DNA of 5,350 nt from the NCBI GenBank assembly GCA_018060305.1, contig JAGOWF010000203.1, positions 1 through 5,350 of the forward strand. Direction: 5' to 3'. Source of the stretch: Pyrinomonadaceae bacterium (lineage in GTDB: Bacteria; Acidobacteriota; Blastocatellia; Pyrinomonadales; Pyrinomonadaceae). Positions 1-5,350 of this stretch are shown piece by piece. Position numbers and translations under genes: made by a program. Below the pieces are notes generated by a model, which searched no databases, was not told where the DNA came from, and saw only the letters and a program-made list of their open reading frames with translations. The stretch's first letter is position 1; each line of letters begins with the position of its first letter.

Positions 1-802
1 CGCCCTCACCAAAAGACAGCGACTTGACCGCGATAGTCGCTTGATCGTGATAAAGGGAAACCACCACATCAAACTCGCCTCTGTAACCGCGCAAAAAGAT
101 CGTGTCCGGCGAATACGGCCCGCTAACGTCGATGCCCTCGGCCGATGACCGTTTGATGGCCGGCGTGATCTCGTCGGCCTCTTCCGTGCCAAACATTCCG
201 CCTTCGGATGCGTGCGGATTGAGGCCCGCGACCGCGATCGACGGGCGACGGCCGAGCAATGTGGTTAAAGAACGGTCGGTGAAATCGATGAGTGCAACGA
301 GATTTTCGGCCGTGACCTTTTCGATCGCCCTTGTCAACGGCAAATGCGTCGAGAGCAGCACAACACGGAGCTTGTCGGCAAAAAAGCTCATTCGGAACTC
401 ACCGGTATTCGTCAGCGCCGCCAGAAACTCCGTATGACCAACGTGATGATATCCACCGAGAGCCAGCGAATGTTTGCTGATGGGGGCCGTACAGATCGCA
501 TCGATCCCGCCGTCACGCCACCTATCGACAGCAGTCTCGATATACTCGCCGGCGGCCTTTCCCGTCGCAGCGGTGCTGGAGCCTGGAACGACTTGATCTG
601 GCAGGTTTGAAAGGTCGTGAATGTCCGTAGGTTCCGACAGCCCAAACTCAGCCGCAGTCCGTCGCAATAACTCGGCATCGCCAATCACGAGTGTTTTGCA
701 GACTGAGATCACACGCTCGTCGGCTATCGCTTTGAGCGTAACCTCAGGCCCGATCCCCGCCGCATCGCCGATCGTAATACCAATGACCGGAAGCTCCGAC
801 AT
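1..802 (-). CDS. pdxA: 4-hydroxythreonine-4-phosphate dehydrogenase PdxA (3' end cut off by window edge)
   Basis: Family role: NAD-dependent oxidation and decarboxylation of 4-phosphooxy-L-threonine to 3-amino-2-oxopropyl phosphate, in the DXP-dependent route to pyridoxal phosphate; a cytosolic, metal-dependent dimer. Seen: 267 codons are readable from the ATG at 800-802. The N-terminus GITIGDAAGIGPEV (8-21) is typical, GHTEF is at 122-126, and the three expected metal-binding histidines are present: H153 in STHLPL, H197 in LNPHASEGG and H252 in YHDQA. The family is about 320-340 residues, so roughly the last 60-70 residues, including the usual GLP..RTS..HGTA block, lie beyond the left edge. 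An ATG six codons upstream meets an in-frame TGA, so this start is the only sensible one. The ribosome-binding site is weak (TTGAG at best). It lies 90 bases after ftsZ, behind a likely terminator. A PdxA2-type sugar-acid dehydrogenase is possible, but nothing nearby suggests sugar-acid catabolism. Confidence 0.93.
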   Translation of the reverse strand, partial: MSELPVIGITIGDAAGIGPEVTLKAIADERVISVCKTLVIGDAELLRRTAAEFGLSEPTDIHDLSNLPDQVVPGSSTAATGKAAGEYIETAVDRWRDGGIDAICTAPISKHSLALGGYHHVGHTEFLAALTNTGEFRMSFFADKLRVVLLSTHLPLTRAIEKVTAENLVALIDFTDRSLTTLLGRRPSIAVAGLNPHASEGGMFGTEEADEITPAIKRSSAEGIDVSGPYSPDTIFLRGYRGEFDVVVSLYHDQATIAVKSLSFGEG

Positions 803-818
803 AACTCAAGTATGCGCC

Positions 819-862
819 ATAAAAAGCGAATAGCGAAGAGCCGAACCTCTTCGCTGTTCACT
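819..862 (-). terminator. Probable Rho-independent terminator after ftsZ
   Basis: Read on the minus strand, AGCGAAGAG (855-847) and CTCTTCGCT (840-832) form a perfect 9-bp stem around the six-base loop GTTCGG. After one mismatch the stem continues for six more pairs, one a G-U wobble, to position 825. A run of five T follows on the minus strand (825-821). A stem followed by a U-tract 30-75 bases past the ftsZ stop is a classic intrinsic terminator. The plus-strand direction has no T-tract, so it should act only leftward. It lies directly in front of pdxA. Confidence 0.75.
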
Positions 863-891
863 ATTCGCTATTAGTTATTCGTTGTTAGTTA
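850..891. repeat. Six degenerate tandem heptamers, consensus TTMRYTR (plus strand)
   Basis: Six consecutive 7-base units fill 850-891 without gaps: TTCGCTG at 850, TTCACTA at 857, TTCGCTA at 864, TTAGTTA at 871, TTCGTTG at 878 and TTAGTTA at 885. On the minus strand the units read like TAGCGAA or TAACTAA. The array begins one base after the ftsZ stop codon. Two more units in inverted orientation, AAGCGAA (824-830) and TAGCGAA (831-837), lie on the other side of the terminator loop. I infer a short heptanucleotide repeat family whose arms also supply the terminator stem. Confidence 0.7.
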
Positions 892-892
892 G

Positions 893-2053
893 TCAGTCTG
901 CCTGCCGCCTCATAAATGTCGGCACGTCAATGTTCTCGACCGGCTGCAGGTCGTCGGGCAACATGATGTCCGAGGCCTTGATCGGCATGTGTGACGGTGC
1001 ACCGACAGCACGTGTCTCCGTCACCTTTGGCTGCGGGGCGCGGATCACGGCGGCAGAGTCAAAGCCCGTCGCGATCACCGTAATGCGTATCTCGTCGGCC
1101 ATATCATCTCTAATGACGCTGCCCCAAATGATGTCCGCGTTGTCGTCTGCCTCAGTCTCGATCATGCCGATGGCATCCTCAACCTCGCCCAGGACCATGC
1201 CCGGGCCGCCTGTTACGTTGATGAGGGCAGCTTTGGCACCCTTGATCGAGTTTTCTTCGAGAAGCTTGTAATCGAGTGCGGCACGCATCGCCTTGGATGC
1301 CGCATCGTCTCCCTCGCCCTTTCCGATCCCCATCAACGCCACGCCCTTGCCGCGCATGACGGTCGTGACATCGGCGAAATCAAGATTAATGATGCCCGGC
1401 GTGACGATCAGGTCAGTGATGCCGCGCACCGCTTGGAGCAAGACGTCGTCGGCACGTCGGAATGCCTCCATGATGGTGATCTTTTCCTCGACCTCACGAA
1501 GTTTGGAATTGGGTATCGTCAGCAGCGTGTCCACACAGCCGCGAAGGTCAGCAATTCCCTGTTCGGCCTGTGCCATTCGCTTCTTGCCCTCAACCGTAAA
1601 CGGCTTTGTTACAACAGCTACGGTCAATGCACCAAGTTCGATCGCAAGGCTCGCGACGACCGGCGCGGCTCCCGTTCCCGTCCCACCGCCGAGGCCGGCG
1701 GTCACGAAGACCATGTCCGATCCCTCGAGCACGTCGAGAAGTTTCTCATGGTCCTCAAGAGCAGCCTGTCGGCCGATCTCCGGATTGGAACCAGCACCGA
1801 GCCCGCGCGTCGATCTGCTGCCGAGCTGGATCTTCATTGGTGCCTTTGAATGGTCGAGCGCCTGAAGGTCGGTGTTGGCTACGATGAATTCCACGCCCTT
1901 GATGCCTGCGTCGATCATGCGGTTGACGGCATTTCCGCCGCCGCCGCCGACACCTACCACCTTGATCCGCGCGCCGGTTATTGGCGGCTCATCGATGAAC
2001 ATCTTTATCCGCGGATTTATTTGCAGGTCGTCCATTGTAATAGAACTTGTCAT
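893..2053 (-). CDS. ftsZ: Cell division protein FtsZ (tubulin-like GTPase)
   Basis: FtsZ polymerises with GTP at midcell into the Z-ring, which recruits the divisome. At 386 residues the gene is complete. Seen: a short N-terminal extension (about 1-28), the glycine-rich start of the GTPase domain IKVVGVGGGGGNAVNRM (30-46), the tubulin signature GGGTGTG (122-128), and the T7 synergy loop NLDFADVTTVM (223-233) with N223, D225 and D228 matching the residues that complete the active site of the neighbouring subunit. The C-terminal subdomain ends near 335. The linker is short (about 335-370) and the conserved tail IDVPTFMRRQAD (375-386) is the expected docking peptide for FtsA and other partners. 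The start at 2053 is favoured because GGTGA lies six bases upstream; an in-frame ATG at codon 7 has no such site. It follows ftsA after 125 bases and has its own predicted promoter. All key residues are intact. Confidence 0.98.
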   Translation of the reverse strand: MTSSITMDDLQINPRIKMFIDEPPITGARIKVVGVGGGGGNAVNRMIDAGIKGVEFIVANTDLQALDHSKAPMKIQLGSRSTRGLGAGSNPEIGRQAALEDHEKLLDVLEGSDMVFVTAGLGGGTGTGAAPVVASLAIELGALTVAVVTKPFTVEGKKRMAQAEQGIADLRGCVDTLLTIPNSKLREVEEKITIMEAFRRADDVLLQAVRGITDLIVTPGIINLDFADVTTVMRGKGVALMGIGKGEGDDAASKAMRAALDYKLLEENSIKGAKAALINVTGGPGMVLGEVEDAIGMIETEADDNADIIWGSVIRDDMADEIRITVIATGFDSAAVIRAPQPKVTETRAVGAPSHMPIKASDIMLPDDLQPVENIDVPTFMRRQAD

Positions 2054-2059
2054 GACAGA

Positions 2060-2064
2060 TCACC
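2060..2064 (-). promoter_or_regulatory. Shine-Dalgarno sequence of ftsZ
   Basis: GGTGA on the minus strand ends six bases before the ATG at 2053. This decides the start between the first ATG and an in-frame ATG six codons later, which has no purine-rich sequence in front of it. Confidence 0.65.
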
Positions 2065-2073
2065 GAAAACTTC

Positions 2074-2090
2074 CGATCAGAAAATGATCG
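2074..2090 (-). other. Small hairpin in the ftsZ leader
   Basis: CGATCA (2074-2079) and TGATCG (2085-2090) are perfect 6-bp inverted arms around a five-base loop. In the minus-strand transcript the loop reads TTTTC. The hairpin ends nine bases upstream of the ftsZ Shine-Dalgarno sequence, and no T-tract follows, so it is not a terminator. It could influence leader stability or ribosome access, but a 6-bp stem this short may be incidental. Confidence 0.4.
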
Positions 2091-2109
2091 TGTGGAGTAC
2101 CCAGAACTA

Positions 2110-2121
2110 ACAATATATTGT
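2110..2121. promoter_or_regulatory. Perfect 12-bp palindrome in the ftsZ promoter/leader (operator candidate)
   Basis: ACAATATATTGT is an exact palindrome. It lies 14 bases downstream of the predicted -10 box of ftsZ, so it would cover roughly +8 to +19 of the transcript, a position where a bound dimeric repressor could block transcription. It is AT-rich in a GC-rich neighbourhood. No known regulator is assigned; the operator role is inference from symmetry and position. Confidence 0.4.
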
Positions 2122-2135
2122 GCTGACGGGAGAAC

Positions 2136-2164
2136 AGCATACAACGATTTGCGGTATATTTCAA
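2136..2164 (-). promoter_or_regulatory. Predicted sigma-70-type promoter of ftsZ
   Basis: On the minus strand TTGAAA (2164-2159) matches the -35 consensus at five of six positions. After a spacer of exactly 17 bases, TATGCT (2141-2136) matches the -10 consensus at four of six, including the important first, second and last bases. Transcription would begin near 2129 and give a leader of about 75 bases before ftsZ. The -35 box lies just after the ftsA stop codon, so the promoter uses the intergenic gap neatly. It would allow ftsZ expression beyond that of the upstream murC-ftsQ-ftsA transcript. Confidence 0.6.
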
Positions 2165-2178
2165 ATCGACCGGAGCAT

Positions 2179-3414
2179 TTATCTGAACCGGTCACGAAAA
2201 CTTCCGAGCCATGCGGCCACGCGTCGTGCCGATGAGCGCGGTTCCCCACCGTCCCGCATCTCCAAACGCATCCCCACGAGCGCCAATCCCGCCGCCACCG
2301 TCCATTCAGGGCCTTGGATCTCATCCGCCAGGCCGCCAAAATACGAACCTTCGATAATTCCCACGCGGGTCGGCGCATCAAAGACCTGCTCGGCTATCTC
2401 CGCCAGCCCGTGCACCGCGGCACCGCCACCGGTCAGAAATACGCCGCCCGAGATCTGCCCTTTCGCACCGGCGACCTCTCGTGCAACGTGCTGCAATAGT
2501 TCGACTGCCCTCGGCTGCATAATGTCGCAGAGGATCTCTTTTGACAGGGTTCGCGTATCGTCGCGGCCAAAAGGCACGATCTCGATCGTTTGCTGCCGCT
2601 GCTCCTCGTCCAGAAGAAATGATGCGACACAGCCGTAATCTTCCTTGATCTTATTAGCCTCAGGTATCGACACGCGCAGGCCCGTTGCGATGTCCTTGGT
2701 AAAATGCATCCCCCCAAATGGGAAGATCGCCGTATGCTGAACGGCACCACGGCCAAATATCATCAGGCTGGTCAGTTCCGATCCCATATTTACGATCGCG
2801 CAGCCATATTCTTTATCTTCAGGCGTTAACACGCTCTCGGCAGCAGCCAGCGGCTCCAGGATCATCTCGTCAAGGTCGATGCCCGCCCGGCTGACCGCCT
2901 TTTTCAGGTTTTGACGGCCTGCACCGGGACTCGTGACCACATGCACCAAAGCCTCGAGCCGTGAACCTGTCATTCCCACAGGCTCCGTGATGCCGTCCTG
3001 CCCGTCAACGAGAAACTCCTGTGGGATACGGGCCATGATTTCCCAGCCCGGCGTTAGCGGCATCGCCGATGCCGAATCGACTGCACGCTCGACATCCTCA
3101 TCGCTGATCTCTTTGTCCGGGCCGGCAACGGCGACGACGCCGTTCTTGTTCTCGCCGCGCAGGTGCTCGCCGGACAGGTTAACCACTGCAGAGTCGATAT
3201 CAACGCCGCTGACACGTTCGGCCTCGGCCACCGCTCGACGTATCGACTCGGCCACGGCCTCGGTGGACGTGACGACGCCGCGACGCATGCCGCGCGACTC
3301 GGCCTCACCGATACCGACGATGTTCAACCGGCCGCTCGGCGACGATTCGCCGACAACACACCGCACGCGACTTGTTCCAATATCCAGCCCAACGGCCTGT
3401 ATCTCGTTCGACAT
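2179..3414 (-). CDS. ftsA: Cell division protein FtsA (actin-like membrane anchor of FtsZ)
   Basis: FtsA is an actin-fold ATP-binding protein that tethers FtsZ filaments to the inner membrane and recruits later division proteins. It is complete at 411 residues, a normal length. Seen: phosphate-1 loop LDIGTSRVRCVV (10-21), the FtsA-specific 1C/SHS2 domain (about 84-162, including IPQEFLVDGQDGI and EPVGMTGSRLEA), a phosphate-2 region at 206-220, the adenosine loop GVFLTGGGAAVHGL (324-337), and a C-terminal basic amphipathic segment ARRVAAWLGSFRDRFR (396-411) that fits the membrane-targeting helix. The oddity is the phosphate-2 loop: IVNMGSELTSL replaces the usual DIGGGTTD pattern, losing both acidic residues. 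The ATG is two bases after the ftsQ stop; only a weak GAG lies upstream, so translational coupling with ftsQ is likely. ftsZ follows after 125 bases. Confidence 0.97.
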   Translation of the reverse strand: MSNEIQAVGLDIGTSRVRCVVGESSPSGRLNIVGIGEAESRGMRRGVVTSTEAVAESIRRAVAEAERVSGVDIDSAVVNLSGEHLRGENKNGVVAVAGPDKEISDEDVERAVDSASAMPLTPGWEIMARIPQEFLVDGQDGITEPVGMTGSRLEALVHVVTSPGAGRQNLKKAVSRAGIDLDEMILEPLAAAESVLTPEDKEYGCAIVNMGSELTSLMIFGRGAVQHTAIFPFGGMHFTKDIATGLRVSIPEANKIKEDYGCVASFLLDEEQRQQTIEIVPFGRDDTRTLSKEILCDIMQPRAVELLQHVAREVAGAKGQISGGVFLTGGGAAVHGLAEIAEQVFDAPTRVGIIEGSYFGGLADEIQGPEWTVAAGLALVGMRLEMRDGGEPRSSARRVAAWLGSFRDRFR

Positions 3415-3416
3415 AA

Positions 3417-4247
3417 CTAAAACTCGATATACTGAATGACCGGATAGATACCTGCCGCATCTACCGATCTCACCTTTTCCCCTTTGCCCGCCACTGCCTC
3501 GATAGCCGAACGTAGGCTCTTGCCGAGATTGTCCTTGGCAACAAAAACCGCGATCGCGCGGCCCGAGTCCTCGATCGTCGCGGCCGGCTCGCGCACATTT
3601 GACAGATCGACCATCTTGACCCGCGATACAAGGTCAAACTGCCGCCATTCATCGACCATTTTCGTGTAAAGTTTGAGCCGCGCCAGATTATCGTTCTGCG
3701 CCTTTTCGCTCTTGGTCTCATCCCAGCCAAGTAGCGTGAAGGGAAGATTCTTTTCATCCTTTGCCGCGACCAGGATGTTCCCATCGGTATCGACTACGTG
3801 GTCGCCGGCCTTTAGGCGAACGATCGCGGCCGGAACACGTTCCGTAATATCAACGCGGATCCCCGCCGGGAGTTCGCGTGACAAGGCAGCAGACTTTACG
3901 AATGGAAATTTTTCGATCTTTGCCTTGATGGCAGCAATGTCGCTGTTCCAAACGCCCGTCTTTTCCGCCTCCGCAATTACGACACGCCGAATATCTTCGG
4001 GCGAAGTGCGGACATTGCCCCGGATCTCGATGTTCCTGACCTTAAAGAACGGTGAACCGGCCGCAGTTTGATAAAAAACCGCAGCGAGAACGCCGATGCA
4101 AAGCAGCAACGCGCCGCTTAGGGCCAATGGGATCAGCGCTCGGCCCGCGAAGCTTGCGGAATTTCGAGAAGATGCTGGCTTCCGGCCGCTGCGGACACGG
4201 ACGGCTGCACCCTTAGGTCTGGTTGTCGGTTTTCTCTTCTTTGCCAC
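3417..4247 (-). CDS. ftsQ: Cell division protein FtsQ (POTRA domain, single membrane span)
   Basis: FtsQ is a bitopic inner-membrane protein that joins FtsB and FtsL and links the cytoplasmic ring to periplasmic septum synthesis. At 276 residues it has the usual length. Seen: a strongly basic cytoplasmic tail (1-35, rich in K and R), one hydrophobic segment (about 38-60, rich in L, A, V and I) and a POTRA domain (about 67-140) beginning FFKVRNIEIRGN and containing FPFVKSAALSRELPAGIRVDITER, whose layout is typical of the family. The rest is the periplasmic beta domain. The start is GTG at 4245-4247, three bases after the murC stop; there is no internal methionine before residue 197, so the membrane span requires this or a very near start. 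No strong Shine-Dalgarno is properly spaced (GGAG lies 18 bases away), which suggests translational coupling to murC. Sequence identity between FtsQ families is low; the call rests on architecture and position. Confidence 0.93.
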   Translation of the reverse strand: MAKKRKPTTRPKGAAVRVRSGRKPASSRNSASFAGRALIPLALSGALLLCIGVLAAVFYQTAAGSPFFKVRNIEIRGNVRTSPEDIRRVVIAEAEKTGVWNSDIAAIKAKIEKFPFVKSAALSRELPAGIRVDITERVPAAIVRLKAGDHVVDTDGNILVAAKDEKNLPFTLLGWDETKSEKAQNDNLARLKLYTKMVDEWRQFDLVSRVKMVDLSNVREPAATIEDSGRAIAVFVAKDNLGKSLRSAIEAVAGKGEKVRSVDAAGIYPVIQYIEF

Positions 4248-4250
4248 TGC

Positions 4251-5350
4251 CTATTGCGTCAATTTCTCCACTAACTCGTCCGACAGCCGCGTCACGTTTC
4301 CCGCACCGAGCGTTATAACAAGGTCGCCGGCCTGCAACGCAGAAATGACCTTGTCAGCAGCCGACTCGACATCGCCAATATAGGAGACGCCCTTATGACC
4401 AAATTTCTTAATGTTGTTCGCCAGGACCTCGGCTGATATTCCCTCGATCGGCTGCTCGCTGGCGGCGTAGATATCCACCAGATACAGCACATCGGCGTTG
4501 TTGAAAGATACGGCGAACTCATCCATCAGTTCGCGCGTGCGCGAATACCGATGCGGCTGGAATATAACAACGATCCTCCGCCCGCCGGCGCTATGCCGAG
4601 CCGCGTCGAGGGTTGCGGTGATCTCAGTCGGATGATGGCCGTAATCATCGACGACTGTAATGCCGTTCGCTTCACCCTTGAACTGAAATCTCCGGTTAGC
4701 GTTCTTAAAGCCCGCGAACGCCTCGGCAATCGTTTCAAACGGCACCTCCAACTCCAACGCCACCGCCGTCGCCGCCAAAGCGTTATAAACGTTATGCTCG
4801 CCCGGCACCGGCAGCGAGATCTCGCCGAGCGCCTCACCGCGACGCACAACCGCAAATCTCGAGCCAAACGCGTCGTTATAGCCGATATCCTTGGCTGATA
4901 GATCCGCCTGTGCGCTCAGGCCGTACGTAATGCGACGGCGCCTGATGTTTGGGATGATGAGCTGCACATTAGGGTCGTCGAGGCAAATGATCGCGGCACC
5001 ATAGAATGGCACCTTGTTCACAAAATCCGTAAAACACTGAACGACATCGTCCATGTTTTTATAGGATTCCATGTGTTCCTTTTCGATATTTGTTACGACC
5101 GCGATCGTCGGATAGAGCATCAGGAATGAGCGGTCGCTCTCGTCGGCTTCGGTCACGAACCATTCGGATTGGCCTAGTTTGGCGTTCGACCCCAGAGTAT
5201 CCACAACGCCTCCCACCACGGTCGTCGGATCGATACCCGCATGTCCGAGCACTGTCGCGATCATCGACGTTGTCGATGTCTTGCCGTGCGTGCCAGACAC
5301 GGCGACCGCGTAGGGCCTGAGCGTCATTAGCTCGGCCAGCATCTCGGCCC
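4251..5350 (-). CDS. murC: UDP-N-acetylmuramate--L-alanine ligase MurC (5' end cut off by window edge)
   Basis: MurC uses ATP to add L-alanine to UDP-N-acetylmuramic acid, the first amino-acid step of peptidoglycan precursor synthesis in the cytosol. The reading frame is open to the right edge; about 365 residues are visible. Numbering from the first methionine in the window (complement of 5340-5342): the ATP-binding loop GTHGKTSTT is at 17-25, VTEADESDRSF at 63-73 and VTNIEKEHM at 83-91. Further on come NRRFQFKGE, DDYGHHPTE (Mur ligase metal and substrate region), FQPHRYSRT and the C-terminal GAGNVTRLSDEL. The Mur family has about 105-110 residues before the ATP loop region (Rossmann domain binding the UDP-sugar), so that methionine is internal and the true start lies outside the window. 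DDYGHHPTE and FQPHRYSRTR are MurC-like rather than MurD, MurE or MurF. The TAG at 4251-4253 lies three bases before ftsQ, indicating one operon. Confidence 0.97.
   Translation of the reverse strand, partial: AEMLAELMTLRPYAVAVSGTHGKTSTTSMIATVLGHAGIDPTTVVGGVVDTLGSNAKLGQSEWFVTEADESDRSFLMLYPTIAVVTNIEKEHMESYKNMDDVVQCFTDFVNKVPFYGAAIICLDDPNVQLIIPNIRRRRITYGLSAQADLSAKDIGYNDAFGSRFAVVRRGEALGEISLPVPGEHNVYNALAATAVALELEVPFETIAEAFAGFKNANRRFQFKGEANGITVVDDYGHHPTEITATLDAARHSAGGRRIVVIFQPHRYSRTRELMDEFAVSFNNADVLYLVDIYAASEQPIEGISAEVLANNIKKFGHKGVSYIGDVESAADKVISALQAGDLVITLGAGNVTRLSDELVEKLTQ

Noticed and set aside
850..891. The heptamer array as a possible CRISPR
   Set aside because: Units are 7 bases, degenerate and without spacers, so it is a simple tandem repeat, not a CRISPR.
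882..1271. Plus-strand open frame beginning in the repeat region and running into ftsZ
   Set aside because: It is the antisense of the ftsZ C-terminal coding region; the composition is serine- and methionine-rich and matches nothing known.
1293..1865. A 190-codon open frame on the plus strand, antisense to ftsZ
   Set aside because: It lies wholly inside the intact ftsZ gene, its protein is low-complexity (S, P, R and T rich) with no recognisable domain, and GC-rich genes commonly leave such antisense frames open.
2046..2055. TGTCATGACA palindrome over the ftsZ start codon
   Set aside because: Only 10 bases, centred on the start codon, and explained by codon content; nothing else supports an operator there.
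2116..2144. A second possible ftsZ promoter using TTGTAT (2144-2139) as the -35 box
   Set aside because: At a 17-base spacer the -10 position reads ACAATA, which barely matches; the better TATATT needs a 21-base spacer. The TTGAAA/TATGCT pair is clearly better.
2933..3439. A 168-codon plus-strand open frame opposite ftsA
   Set aside because: Same reasoning: a shadow of conserved ftsA codons, with no domain and no supporting ribosome-binding site or promoter seen.
5340..5342. ATG as the start of murC
   Set aside because: The frame stays open to the window edge, and the family has about 105-110 residues before this point, so this methionine is internal.

Overview
The window is a piece of a bacterial division and cell wall (dcw) cluster. 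All five genes lie on the minus strand, so transcription runs from right to left: murC (5' end missing), ftsQ, ftsA, ftsZ, then pdxA (3' end missing). Base composition and coding style look uniform, and I see no mobile element, CRISPR array, tRNA or rRNA. The proteins fit a Gram-negative-type, moderately GC-rich bacterium. The FtsZ tail (VPTFMRRQAD) and the PdxA wording (YHDQATIAVKSLSFGEG) remind me of Acidobacteriota, perhaps the Blastocatellia side, but that is memory-based inference and not proven here.

Right part (3417-5350): the last ~365 codons of murC, the UDP-N-acetylmuramate--L-alanine ligase, are followed after 3 bases by ftsQ, which starts with GTG. After 2 bases comes ftsA (2179-3414). 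This tight packing indicates one transcript. murB and ddl, which often sit between murC and ftsQ, are absent from this spot.

Middle (2054-2178): a 125-base gap between ftsA and ftsZ holds a good sigma-70-type promoter for ftsZ (TTGAAA, 17-base spacer, TATGCT), a perfect 12-base palindrome just inside the predicted transcript, a small hairpin, and a Shine-Dalgarno sequence in front of ftsZ. FtsZ can therefore probably be made both from the operon and from its own promoter. ftsZ itself (893-2053) is a full-length, normal-looking tubulin-family GTPase with a short linker and a conserved C-terminal peptide.

Left part (1-892): one base after the ftsZ stop begins a run of six degenerate 7-base repeats (850-891). 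It flows into an inverted repeat ending in a T-tract, which reads as the ftsZ terminator. pdxA (vitamin B6 synthesis) starts only 16 bases past that T-tract and runs off the left edge.

Functionally, MurC makes the first peptide-bearing peptidoglycan precursor, FtsZ builds the division ring, FtsA ties the ring to the membrane, and FtsQ links the ring to the periplasmic septum machinery. PdxA is metabolically unrelated. The window is mostly an ordinary conserved region. The points most worth a second look are the heptamer repeat merged with a terminator, the ftsZ leader architecture, and a divergent nucleotide-binding loop in FtsA.
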